In this document: piece by piece, positions 25,796 through 36,145 of the stretch
How positions within the stretch are numbered: the first letter of the stretch is position 1
Layout: each line of letters starts with the position of its first letter
Source: Antedon mediterranea
Taxonomy: Eukaryota; Echinodermata; Crinoidea; Comatulida; Antedonidae
Length of the DNA: 64,000 nucleotides
Assembly (NCBI RefSeq): GCF_964355755.1
Contig: NC_092675.1
Location: 21,590,912-21,654,911, forward strand
Direction of reading: 5' to 3'
Notes under the pieces: generated by a model
The model's database searches: none
Seen by the model: only the letters and a program-made list of their open reading frames with translations
Told to the model about the DNA's origin: nothing
Position numbers and translations under genes: made by a program

Positions 25796-25797
25796 AG
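25751..25797. repeat. (AATA)n microsatellite
   Basis: About eleven uninterrupted AATA units directly follow the dispersed repeat copy. Confidence 0.9.
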
Positions 25798-25817
25798 ATT
25801 CTGACAGAATCAAGAGG

Positions 25818-26500
25818 TTATATGCATATCATGCATATAACCTAATAATTCCATTTTGTAAGACCACATCATATCGTTTATCTTTTGTCCCATCTATTAT
25901 AACACATTGGAATGAGTTAAATAATGAAATAAAAAATTCCTCATTTCTTGTTGAGTTTAAAAAATTGCTACTGAAATCCAATTTGTTGGAAACAAAAAAA
26001 CGTTCTTATTATGATACAGGTGATAAGAAGATTAACCAAATTCACACTAGAATCCGACTTGGTTTCAGCTGTCTCAATTCACATTTATTCTTACATGGAC
26101 TTCGGGACAATCCAAATTGTACTTGTGGCTTTAATGTTGAGAATCCGCTTCATTTCTTATGTTACTGCCCTAATTATAATACACAAAGAGATATTCTACT
26201 TGTAAGCGCTAACTCAATTATTGAGGATATCTTAGCCAAGGATTTTTCTTTAACATTTAATTTTACATTTTTAAGTGAAATTTTTATTTTTGGTTCCGAT
26301 CTTCTTTCGAATTGTGAAAATGCTTTATTATTTTATTATGTACAACAATTTCTTGTTAATTCTGGAAGATTTAATTGATGTTTCTGTTAGTTGTTTTAAA
26401 ATGTTGTATTTGTTAATCTGAGGCGCCTTGAAGCTAAGATGGTTCCATCTTGTAAGGCGCCTCTGTGTAATATACTGAATAAAAAAAAAAAAAAAAAAAT
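25818..26500 (+). mobile_element. LINE ORF2 C-terminus and 3' end
   Basis: A frame through 25843-26378 reads IIPFCKTTSYRLSF..., then a CTCGF...HFLCYCPNY C-terminal zinc-finger-like motif typical of CR1/Jockey ORF2 ends. The 3' UTR has a stem (GAGGCGCCTT at 26420 and AAGGCGCCTC at 26455) and ends in A-rich DNA. The word GGTTATATGCAT occurs here (25817) and at the broken end of the LINE at 24382. The two pieces may be one element split by an insertion. Confidence 0.75.
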
Positions 26501-26695
26501 AATAATAATAAAAAATACATTAATAGTGGATGATGTAATGTGGACGGCTGCAACGAAGAAAACAGAAGTAAAATAATTACGGTAGGAAATGACAATTGAA
26601 TTGTGATAAAAAAACTGCAAATGTATGTAAAAAGACGGATACAGTTCTACCGATCATGTGCATGATTATTTTTCCTTGTTGAAGAAATTAATAAC

Positions 26696-26800
26696 GAGGC
26701 CATATACATGGCTGCAGTCGCGTGTTCAAGTTTCAAGTGTTTACCGAACGTCCGACCGACCACCGACTGACATAGTGAGCTGTAGAGACGATCCCACACA
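26696..26800 (+). repeat. GACC-cored dispersed repeat, short copy
   Basis: Begins GGCCATATACATGGCTGCAG, contains GTCCGACCGACCACCGACTG and ends CATAGTGAGCTGTAGAG. Same family as 17692-17823 and 32737-33427. Confidence 0.65.
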
Positions 26801-26859
26801 AGACAACAACTAAAAAGAAAACTGCTAATGGTAACACTGACTTTATGTATTTTATAAAG

Positions 26860-26970
26860 GATGGGAAAGAAGGCATGCGCATTGGTCTTGTTGTTGGAAT
26901 AACGATTATCTGTGTACTGATTGTGGTATTTGTAGCTATTTGTGCTGTGTTGATTCTGCGAAAATATGAG
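26860..26970 (+). pseudogene. R2 transmembrane exon
   Basis: 37 codons in phase 0: DGKEG, then a hydrophobic helix (IGLVVGITIICVLIVVFVAI) and a RKYE stop-transfer. The acceptor is ATAAAG and the donor GTAAAC. It corresponds to R4 41694-41819, and it lies 5.7 kb downstream of the preceding exon because of LINE and SINE insertions. Confidence 0.75.
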
Positions 26971-27096
26971 GTAAACTAGTTATTTTCAAATACATTCTTT
27001 GATCTGTGTACTTCTTTGTACTAGGTACCCACCAGTCAGATATTTTGGTAGATAATAAAACATGTTCATAAATTGTAATTGTTTAAAGAGTATGAT

Positions 27097-27135
27097 CAGG
27101 GAAGAGTTAAGTTAAGTTAATTTAACTCTTCCCTG
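27097..27135. repeat. Perfect 14-bp hairpin
   Basis: CAGGGAAGAGTTAA at 27097-27110 is repeated in reverse complement at 27122-27135 with an 11-base loop. GTATGAT or TATGAT flanks both sides. It abuts the 5' end of the truncated LINE. Confidence 0.7.
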
Positions 27136-27138
27136 GTA

Positions 27139-28248
27139 TGATTTGTGATTATTTCAGAAAATGCCATCAAGCTGTCAAAAAGAGTCGTGATCTTACAGTC
27201 GGATCTTCATGCTATTAACAACTGGTGTGTGACGAACAAAATGCTACTAAATACTGACAAATGTTTTGTAATGCACATAACTAGATCTAACAGTCACCTT
27301 GAACAAGCATGTGATTATTTTATTGGAGATGATAGATTGCCCGTTACGAATTCCATTAAATATCTTGGAATTCACCTGAATCGCAAACTCACTTGGGCTG
27401 ATCATGTCCAATATGTTAAATCCAAATCTAATCGCATGTTTGGTTTTGTGAGACGTATTGTCAAATGTCGTGATAAAGCTATTATATTGCGACTATATAT
27501 ATCGTTAGTTAGACCATATATTGATTACGGTTTACCTGCCTGGATCCCCTTTCTTAAAAAAGACATCGCTGCTCTTGAAGCTGTCCAAAGGAGGGTCACC
27601 CGCACATGCTTCCCAAGATCAGCCAGTCTCCCTTACCCTGAACGTTTGAAACGCCTTAATCTGATGTCCATTAACAATCGCATTAGGTATTTATGTATTA
27701 ATTTTGTTACCAAATGTATGTACAAATTATATGATGTTAATGTTTTTAAATATTTATCTATTAATTGCAGACATGTTAATAAGCTTAAGTTGCGCAATAA
27801 TTTTATAGCCCGGACTGATTTATTTCATAACTCTGTCTTTAATGTTTTTGTTAGACATTTTAGAGATCTGCCTGCGGATCTCTGCGACCAACTTTTAATT
27901 AATATAAACTGTTTTAAGCATAGCCTTAAGAAATATTTTAACAATCTGTTTTAATCTGAACATATGTATATTTTAAAGATATTTTCTTAATTCTATCTTT
28001 TTAAATTAACATTTATTTATTTTATATTTTTTATAAAAACACATTGCTGAATTTTATAGTTTTATCTAAATTTTAATAGAATCCATGTATTATTCATTTT
28101 ATGTAAGTATTTCGATGTGGAGAGCCTCTCGACGGTTATTTTTACTTATAACTTTTAGGTTATCCGGCCTCATTGACTTACTTTTGTATTGTTTTTTTGT
28201 ACTGTTCTGTATATTGGCAAAATAAATGATATGATATGATATGATAAA
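27139..28248 (+). mobile_element. 5'-truncated LINE (RT C-terminal half)
   Basis: An open frame to 27954 reads ILQSDLHAINNWCVTNKMLL, then TNSIKYLGIHL, and RPYIDYGLPAW, all typical of the region after the RT active site in Jockey/I-group LINEs. The element ends in an ATGAT tandem tail at 28222-28246. It is a different family from the LINE at 21.6 kb. It lies in the R2 intron between the transmembrane and tail exons. Confidence 0.8.
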
Positions 28249-28400
28249 CAGTAAGTAATCATAGTAGTATATCTTATCTTTTAAGAGTAATACAAAAGAA
28301 ACAAATTAAATCTATGTACAAAACCTACGTGATAAGGTATTGGTCGTACGTATTTTTGGCTTTAGACTATTACAAATTAATTTTTACTTGTTTATTTCAG

Positions 28401-28460
28401 TCTAACAATATTGCAAGTTTTGATAATCTAACGTTCAACGGAGGTACTTCTGGGTGTTAA
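28401..28460 (+). pseudogene. R2 short cytoplasmic tail exon
   Basis: After a TTATTTCAG acceptor the frame reads SNNIASFDNLTFNGGTSGC and stops with TAA at 28458. It aligns with R4/R5 juxtamembrane exon 41090-41149 (FDNLTF against HQNPTF). An alternative donor (GGAG|GTACTT) inside the exon could continue the tail, but I found no further exon. Confidence 0.55.
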
Positions 28461-29575
28461 GTTTTATCTTAATTTTGAACCTTTTTCTTTTAATTTTACT
28501 CCCCAAAATAATGGTAATTATAGATAAATAATAAAATAGTGAATATGTAGCTAGTGGCCAAATGACAAAGATGAGTAACAAAGAGCTTAAGCTTAATCTA
28601 TAGTGACGTAGTAAGGCCAATTAAAAAATGTATTTTAGCAAAAGAAGTTTGTTTAGAGTTTTAAAGTGAATTAGATAATATGCAGAATTTCACCAACCAT
28701 GGTGGGGACGAGGTGGTGAAGATTCTTGAATCAGCTCCACGATTACATCGCCGGTGTATCATAGTCATTGCTATGAGATTCTTATTTACGGAGTTAACGT
28801 AATTTTATTCACAATGTAAATTATTGAACAATGATAATTTTTATCCTGTATCTGTATTATAGTTACTAGATGGTACGCTCGCTTCGCTCGCGTACCATCT
28901 AGGTCGTGCCCACAGATTGTTCTCGAATACACAGTAATTTCAGCGTAACAAAACTGGCGATTTCAAATGTACGTACCGCAGGAGGACTACAATACATTGT
29001 CGTTTACAGAAACGAATAAATAGACACGATGATTTATGTAGTCAACTAAAATTAGCACCCTGGGAATTACTTCCGAAGGAGAAATTTATCACAAAATGAG
29101 TCCAAAATTTTGATTTGGACTCATTTAAAGAAACCCAATTTGTGTTTTGTATGTAACATTAGGGTTGAGGGATGGGAAAGCGGATAGGTACAAAGAGGAA
29201 CAATTTTTAAATATATTCTTTATCCACTCAGTAACGAAATATTTTGTTCATGTTCTATAGGCCTATAAATATTATACCTAGCTCTAAATACAGTAAAACT
29301 TTTGCGATTTAATACTGTTAAAACTGTCACTGTCATAATCGATTGAAATATTAAAGTACATGTCACGATACACCACTATGACGTTTATATTATTGGTAAT
29401 TATTAATTAATACAAACGTTGAGAAGGTACTGTCAGTATAAAGTTTATTTGTATATAATAATGTGTTTATATATCTAACAGTAGAGCCTAACCACAATCT
29501 CAGTAATAAAGTTTATTTGTATATATTTTTATATTACATCTAACAGTACGAACATTCACAGTAAGAAATGTTCGA
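28461..29575. other. R2 3' flank
   Basis: AT-rich DNA with a 13-bp-stem palindrome at 28866-28902 and a short direct repeat (AGTATAAAGTTTATTTGTATAT-type at about 29437 and 29510). No gene is recognised. Confidence 0.5.
28530..28535 (+). promoter_or_regulatory. Possible polyadenylation signal of R2
   Basis: AATAAA lies 70 bases after the tail-exon stop codon. Confidence 0.4.
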
Positions 29576-30441
29576 TTCAGGTTTCATTCTCAACTGGCGT
29601 TTCATCGTCTAGCGTTGTTAATCCCATGACGACGGTGAGTTGGTATAGCGCCACCAATAGGTCCAAAAGGACGTTCCCCCCTTCTCCAATAGTTGATCAT
29701 AAATGTGTGACAATTCGTGGGCTCCTTCATCTCTGTTCATGATTTTTCCATGTTTTCTGATGTTGATCGACTCTTTTATTTGCCTTTTTTGAGTGTTGTA
29801 TTCTTTCTCAAGGATAGCAGCGTTCCAATCAATGAGGTGATTGTGTTGTAGTGCATGATCTGTTATTGCAGATTTATGTATGATTGATGATGTAGACGAT
29901 CTTTGAGCCCTGGTTAAAATCCCTCCCGTGTTGTTTTTTGTGTCTGTGCGATGTTCTTTTATGCGTGTTTTTAAAGTTCTCCCTGTTTCCCCTATGTAAG
30001 CTTGTGGACAGTTCAAACATTGTAGTTGCAGATGCAACCGCATACTTGATCTTTTTCGATGCGGTCTTTCGGATGAACGAGGTTTTGCCTGATCTTATTA
30101 GATGGGATGAAAAAGGTATCAATTTGATGTTGGTTGAATACTTTTTTTATGCGTTCAGACAGACCTTTTGTGTATGGGATCCCGATGTTACAACGTGACT
30201 TTTCTTTAGTAGATGTTGTACCTTTGCTGCGATTTTGATCAAGCTGTCGTTGCTGTTTTTGGAGTCGTTGTTTTTCTACCTTTTTGAATGTCCAATCTGG
30301 GTAGTCGCATTTCTTCAAAGCCTGTCTGATGTGGTCCATTTCCTGTCCTTTTGGACCTATTGGTGGCGCTATACCAACTCATCGTCGTCATGGGATTGAC
30401 AACGCTAGACGATGAAACGCCAGTTGAGAATGAAACCTGAA
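29576..30441 (-). mobile_element. Penelope-like element 3' part, GIY-YIG domain, inverted ends
   Basis: The minus strand encodes the RT-EN linker (30339-30013: IPYTKGLSERIKKVFNQHQI, NLVHPKDRI). After a frameshift near 30030 it continues into a GIY-YIG endonuclease (from about 30015 to 29618: CPQAYIGETGRTLKTRIKEH). This order is characteristic of Penelope-like retroelements. RT itself is absent. The 97-bp ends 29576-29672 and 30345-30441 are near-perfect inverted repeats. The right one re-encodes the C-terminal FWTYWWRYTN segment in the opposite direction, suggesting an inverted insertion. Confidence 0.85.
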
Positions 30442-32586
30442 CGTACTGTATAAGTTCACTTATATTATTTTTGGTTGTTCAAAAAGAAATTTTATGTAAT
30501 ACCTATTCCACAACCAGATGAAATTTTTCTAATATTTACAGTATTGTCAAAGTATTGTAAGTTTATTCTCAAAGGGCCCATATATTTACCTACCGTATGT
30601 GTTAAACCAAGGGCTCATAAATTTACCTACTTGTGTTAAACCAAACTCTGGCAGACTGAGATATTGGGATGTTTCATTCATCGCAAATCAATACATTTGT
30701 ATAATCGTATATTAAATCTATCAAAATTTTTCAAGAAAATCGGCCAGTCTTCAACATTATGATGCTGTACTCTAGCTGTTCAACCGGTTTTCAGCTATTA
30801 AAAACAATTATCGTAGGAGGAGATAGGAAAATGCGAAGCCTCCTCGCATTTTTGTGGCGGGTATTTTTCAAGATGGACATCCATTAGACAGTGTATACCC
30901 CGATCGGAAAACACCCCTATTTGGGGCAAATCGTTGAACCTAAATTCGTTTTAATCGTCAATAACTAATTATGTAACTTAATTTAATTAGTAAACAGGGT
31001 TACATCAGGTGGTTAAAATCAGTACCGAAAGTACGAACCAACTTTATATACCATCGAGTAAAAATTCTAGAAGTAAGGCGCGATTTACCGAATTTTGCCC
31101 TTACGTAAATTTATATAGAGATTGTGTAAAATAATTAAATTGAGTAAAAGTAATTATAACATTATAAATTAATATGCTATTACATTACATTGTTTTGTAA
31201 TATTTGTATCACATTAATTAATGTCTGTGTGTGACAAGCTTATTTACAGCTGCGACGTTTTTTAATCAGTATGACAATAGTCTTATGACCTTTCCTAGTA
31301 AAAGATAAAAACAACACAGAAGAAATTGAACTTTGACAAATTTCAAAATGATTATATGAACGAGCAATATGAAAATGAAATACTTAAAATGTTAAATTAT
31401 GAATTCAATTAAATCGAAAGCACGGCTGTAAAGGATGCGGCGAACTATCGAAACGTGTAAGGGTGACTACGAAAAACTAGGTTTTAAAACCTATCAGAAA
31501 AACAGAAATTTAGAAATCCAATCGATGGCATTTGGAGAAAAGGTATCGACTACAGAAAGGGCTACAGAAAGGTAACAAAGATATTGCGTACGCAGGCCTA
31601 TTATAACTTTCCTATAGAAAGTTATGATTATCTTTTTCTACTACAATACGTACGTATACACTATCAGATAAATGTACTGTAAGGCACTAAAATAACGAAA
31701 TAGACAAAACAAAACGTTTCCTTGTGACAAATTACAGTACAAACTGCTACAACTAATAGTAATTGTTCCAGGTTTATTGTAAAATGTTATTGAATGAAGT
31801 ACATGAGCACAATAAGCAGAACTTAAATCATTTTAAGTACACAGTGAAACGAGCATAGTAATAAACAGCCAACTTGTTATTAAAATTTTATAGATACATA
31901 GGCCTACATAATATCCGCTATAAAATTAGTAATGCATATTCAATATTTGTTGTAGCTTAATTCCAACAGAAAAACTGAATTCATTTACGTGTATCAACAA
32001 AATAATTTCACAAAAGGTAGAACATTATTAAGAACTGTTGCCATTTATTAATTTAATAAGAATGTATTATTAGAATTATTTAACTTCAGTATATTTGTTT
32101 TATGTTTGTGCTTGCATTAAAATGTAGAAAGGAAGCTGTAGCAACATTGATCCAAATCAAGATGATAAAATGCAAATACAATAATTTTATAATAAATAGT
32201 TTTTGAATCGTATTATTCTAAATAAAATTGACCCAATAATACTACACATTACTTATAAATGTTAATTACGATAGTTGTTTAATGAAGCTAATTAAGATAA
32301 TAGGGAATAATAAATAAATAAAGTAGTACTATAATAACATAGGCACATTTGCTATAATTTCGTAATAAGGTTACCAATACATTATATTAGTAAGTAAATT
32401 ACCTAATCCTGTGATTTTTTTTTTGATTTTTTATTTATTTTGATTTTTGTTCATTCAACCATTTGGTGGTGTTGATATTCGTCGGTGCTCTGGTTTATGG
32501 TTCTCTTCCTGTAAAATGTACAAACATATTCAATAAAACTATCTGTGTGTTAGTTGAGTGTGGTGGGTGTGTGTTGGCGGGAGGCA
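30442..32586. other. Gene-free stretch between the Penelope-like element and the dispersed repeat
   Basis: AT-rich, no convincing exon of any paralogue on either strand. The block 31590-31870 matches 38940-39690 upstream of R3. Otherwise nothing recognised. Confidence 0.5.
31590..31870 (+). repeat. Duplicated block, copy 1
   Basis: Shares GCAGGCCTAT, TTATCTTTTTCTAC, ATACGTACGTATA, GACAAAACAAAACGTTTC and GAATGAAGTACATGAGCACA in the same order as 38940-39690. Copy 2 is longer because a pogo-like MITE is inserted in it. Confidence 0.7.
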
Positions 32587-33645
32587 ATTTTTTTTTTCCT
32601 ATCCAATTAAGCCAGAAATCATAAATTATTCATTACCTTAATAATATTCTATTATAAAGAATTGAAAGATAGCTGATCTACTTCCTAAATATACTGAACC
32701 TAACCCTCTAAATAATCTCTCTCAACTATTTAAAACAAGGCCATATAGATGGCTGCAGTCGCGTGCTCATTAGTGTTTACCGACCGACCGAACAACCCAC
32801 CAACTGACCGAAATTACTGAACTAAAAATGTTGAAATGTTTAAAAACATTTATATTTTTTAAATTTACTCGTGCGTAGCCTGTCACTTTTGACGTGCTCG
32901 TATAACGTAATTTCGAGTTGAAAAGTAAGTCAAGAAAACAGAAATCTGGCAAAAAGAGTGCGCAATAACATTTAACGCGCACTCCTAGCAATTTTGTAAA
33001 CGCTTAAAATTGCCTGAAACATACCCTTATTTCATCGAAAATAAATTTTGGAAATTTTAAGCGCGCGTACGCATGCGTTACATGCGCTACGCACGTAATT
33101 GTATTGCCATATGATGATTTATGCCCTGAAATTTATGAGTACCAAATTTTATTTATTTGTGATTCATGGTTGTGAAGATATGATTACAAACGTGATTTCG
33201 TTAAATCGTGCGTAGACTGCGTACTTTTTTATTACGCACCGTGAAAACATAACCACATCGATTCCTGGCCATAAGGAATATACTGTGAAAAATTGACTTA
33301 GCTAGATTAAACTGATATCAAGATAAGGTCAGAAAGCGATAAAACGGACAGACCGACAGACCGACCGACAGACAGACAGACCGACCGACATAGTGAACTA
33401 TAGAGTCGCGTCCACGCGACTAAAAACATGTTCTTGTTGAAAGACCTCGAAAGACCGCTCCAGTGGCTTTACCACTAGACCAAACATTTCGGTTGGCAAA
33501 CGCTGTTTACACAAATGATTTAATCCCTCTGTATGCTTATATAGCGCCCTCGATAATGTTCCATATTATGTCATAATTATTTTATTGCATAAATTATTCA
33601 TGATTTCTGGCTTAATTGGATAGGAAAAAAAATAATGCTGGTGAG
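32587..33645. mobile_element. Composite repeat with outer inverted ends
   Basis: CCTATCCAATTAAGCCAGAA (from about 32597) recurs in reverse complement near 33610-33632, enclosing the GACC-cored repeat (32737-33427). This may be one larger element or a nested insertion. Confidence 0.5.
32737..33427 (+). repeat. GACC-cored dispersed repeat, longest copy
   Basis: Begins AAGGCCATATAGATGGCTGC, has AGTCGCGTGC near its left end, about 500 bp of unique interior shared with 25201-25723, a run of GACC/GACA units, then CATAGTGAACTATAGAGTCGCGT and CACGCGACT at the right end. The AGTCGCGTG/CACGCGACT pair is a short terminal inverted repeat. Non-coding. Confidence 0.7.
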
Positions 33646-34689
33646 AGTGGGGGTATTCAGTCTGCTAAATAATGTTATTCTAATGTGCTCTCTATATCAT
33701 GTTTATTTGTTTTGTAATGTAGAGATTATTTCTGAAATAAAGTTAATCATTCAATTAATTAATATTATTAAAATTACAAAATGTTAACTCACACATGCCC
33801 TGTGAATTCAATAGAGATACAGCAATTGGAATCGGGTATTTTGTTCGGGTTGATATTTCTATGGACAGCAACTGTACAGAAAACTAGTGGTCATATTTAG
33901 CCTATAATTACTATCAGTCAATCTATCAGTTTCAACAATAGCTTATCAAAAATGAAATGTTTTCATGCAATCAATTTAGTACGGCATCGAAAATGTTTTA
34001 TATTTTATGTAGAAGTACTGTTGTTGTATTTAGTGAATTATAATTTATATATCGTGTCGTTTAAAAAAGGTCATTGGATATGCGGGTTGGAAGGGTTATT
34101 CTCGCTAAATAAAGTTGAAATTTAAAAATATATATTTACGTTGTCCACACAATGGGCCTTGGTATCGCGGTGAACAGACACACTCGTTGGGACGTATACA
34201 GCGTCTATGTATGCACCGTGGCTCACAGATTGCTGCAACAGATACAAAATACTATAAATAACTTATTAGATAGTACATTGAAAAACTATAATCGTTTTAC
34301 AAAACTATTTTACAAATTATACCCTTTCATATCCCCAGTATTCGTTTTTTGTTCTTTTTATAAATTGACTATTATGGCCCTAATGGCCGCCCATAATGAT
34401 AATAGGTTTGAACCATAACTTACGCTGGCTACAATCGGCACTACAATGTGATATATACCCATCACAACATTGGTATGAAGCGCTGTAGAATATTCTATAC
34501 TGAGTTACCATGCGGTATGCTGGACTGAAATAAAATAAATATAAATATATATACATCCGAGTTTCAAAACAAATCGCCAATGATTGCCGTAAGCAATCAA
34601 AGGTAATGTCCAGGTGGGGACATCACAAATTTGGTCTACATGCATACTTGGTCATTTCAACACAAATGACTCTACCTTAGGATCATTTC

Positions 34690-36145
34690 AGGGCTTATGG
34701 GAAACCCCGCAAAAGGTTCTTTCGGACTTATAACGAGAATCGGAGCAACACTTCTGACTCAGTTGTTGAAATTAATTGTCGACTTTCCGAAGGAGAGAAA
34801 AAACTTCTTTCTCGAGGACTTAAATTCTGCCCAAAACCAAGGCTGGTCGACGCACAAAACAACTATCTTTGGATATGGAGTCTTTCTCCAGAAGATTATG
34901 ATTACGTGAATGTTTTGCTGATTCAGACAGCAACACCGCGCAAAACGATGGCAACGTTAATAAATTTAAACCAAAAAGTTCCTGGAATCCACCTAAAAAT
35001 CGTTGTCCAGCTTTAGAAACATTTATTCAGGCTATTGAGGAGGATGTACAAAACTATATCTCTGGTCCAGATCAACGTGACAATCTCTCGAAACAAGAGA
35101 GGCAGCCGTTGCCAAATTGTGTCAGCGTAATGATATCATCATTAAAAACGCCGATAAAGGTTCTGCCACTGTCGCTATGGACATCAAATTTTATGAAGAG
35201 GAATCTTAAGACTGCTAAAAATGCTCTTCATTATCGTACACTTACAACAGATCCCACCCCGGAAATTGCGGATAAGGTGGCAAAATCTGTTTCTGTGATG
35301 GTAAAAAAAAACACTCCATCGATCCTAAGATTGGATCTCATTTGGCACAGGTTAATCCAGTTCCAGACAGATTTTAATTCCTACCTAAAATCCACAAAGC
35401 AGGCAATCCTGGTAGACTCATTTTTTTGGCACTGCTACAGAGAAAATTTCTGAATATGTGGGTGATTTACTTAGACCATAATGTGACTGATCTCCCTTCA
35501 TACATTCAGGACTACACGGACTTTATCCGCAAAATTAACCAAATTCAAAATTTACCTAATACAATTGTGTTCTGGCTACATTAGATGTTCCGTCGTTTAC
35601 TAATCCCTCACGAAGAAGGAGCCGGCGCATGCATTTTAAATTACAAACAAATTCCAGACAAAATGCCTACTGAAGCTCATTTACGAGAACTGATCATTTT
35701 GGACTTAACATTAGGAAAATACTCCCAGATCGGTAAAATTACTCCATTGACTACCTAAATTTAAGTTTCAATATTAACCACCATTTAAGCTGTTTTTTGA
35801 TTTTATTCCTAAATTGATCCTAAATCTACCAAGCTATCTTCTTTGTTTTCTACACAATACTATCTACACCCTCTATTCACCACGTCTTATGCCTCTATTG
35901 TTTTATTTCTTTTATTCCTGTTCACTTAGGCAGCGCTTGCCTGATATATCTATCTATCTTTGTCCAAGTACTGTACCTTCACTTGCATTGATGAAGGGCT
36001 AGTGTTGCCCGAAAGCTCTGCTAACTTTTCTGGCTGTTTTAATTTATCGTTTTGATTTAGCTTTTCGCTTTTTTTTTTCCAGCCACTGATACCCACAGCA
36101 TTGACAATTATACGATAAAGTAAAACAGCCAGAAAAGTTAGCAGA
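34690..36145 (+). mobile_element. Penelope-like element, decayed RT and 3' end
   Basis: Conceptual frames with several shifts show Penelope RT signatures in order: LSRGLKFCPKPR near 34810, IIIKNADKGSATVAMD near 35135, PKIHKAGNPGRL near 35385, and TLDV...NPSRR near 35580. A 3' end at 35980-36105 matches the solo copy at 13.2-13.4 kb. A 25-bp piece of that end (TAAAACAGCCAGAAAAGTTA) recurs inverted at 36121-36145. It lies in R3 intron 2. Confidence 0.8.
35988..36024 (+). ncRNA. Hammerhead-like ribozyme motif in Penelope-like end
   Basis: TTGATGA, AGGGC-TAGTGTT-GCCC stem-loop, GAAA, then GC-TCT-GC-TA resembling stem III and a cleavage triplet. The copy at 13345-13375 has the canonical CTGATGA. 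An extra A before stem II and no clear stem I partner weaken the call. Confidence 0.4.

Larger units (their letters stand above)
12517..28460 (+). pseudogene. R2: disrupted EMI/EGF/beta-sandwich receptor paralogue
   Basis: Exons by homology to R4: 12517-12593 (signal peptide), 13434-13526 (partial EMI), 14090-14196 (EMI end, CCQGW), 14370-14462 (EGF), 14613-14744 (Cys-rich), 15060-15167 (EGF), 15576-15827, 16124-16250, 16511-16735 (fused 9/11), 16949-17203, 17435-17602, 17899-18019, 20790-20963, 21111-21146, 26860-26970 (transmembrane), 28401-28460 (tail). Two lesions break the frame. Exon 9 is joined directly to the middle of exon 11, removing exon 10 and creating a TAA at 16695. Exon 13 has one extra A, giving TGA at 17468. 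The EMI exon 2 also lacks its first Cys segment and its acceptor is weak. All other exons and splice sites look intact, so inactivation is recent. A sequencing error could explain the single-base insertion but not the fusion. Confidence 0.8.

Noticed and set aside
29944-30198. Plus-strand ORF over the Penelope-like fragment
   Set aside because: Antisense to the GIY-YIG/linker coding frame; no domain of its own.
33470-33483. tRNA A-box-like TGGTCTAGTGGTA on the minus strand
   Set aside because: No B-box at the right distance and no acceptor stem, so neither a tRNA gene nor a convincing SINE.
34152-34418. Plus-strand 88-aa ORF
   Set aside because: It lies antisense to R3 exon 4, whose minus-strand frame has a clear EGF pattern and splice sites.
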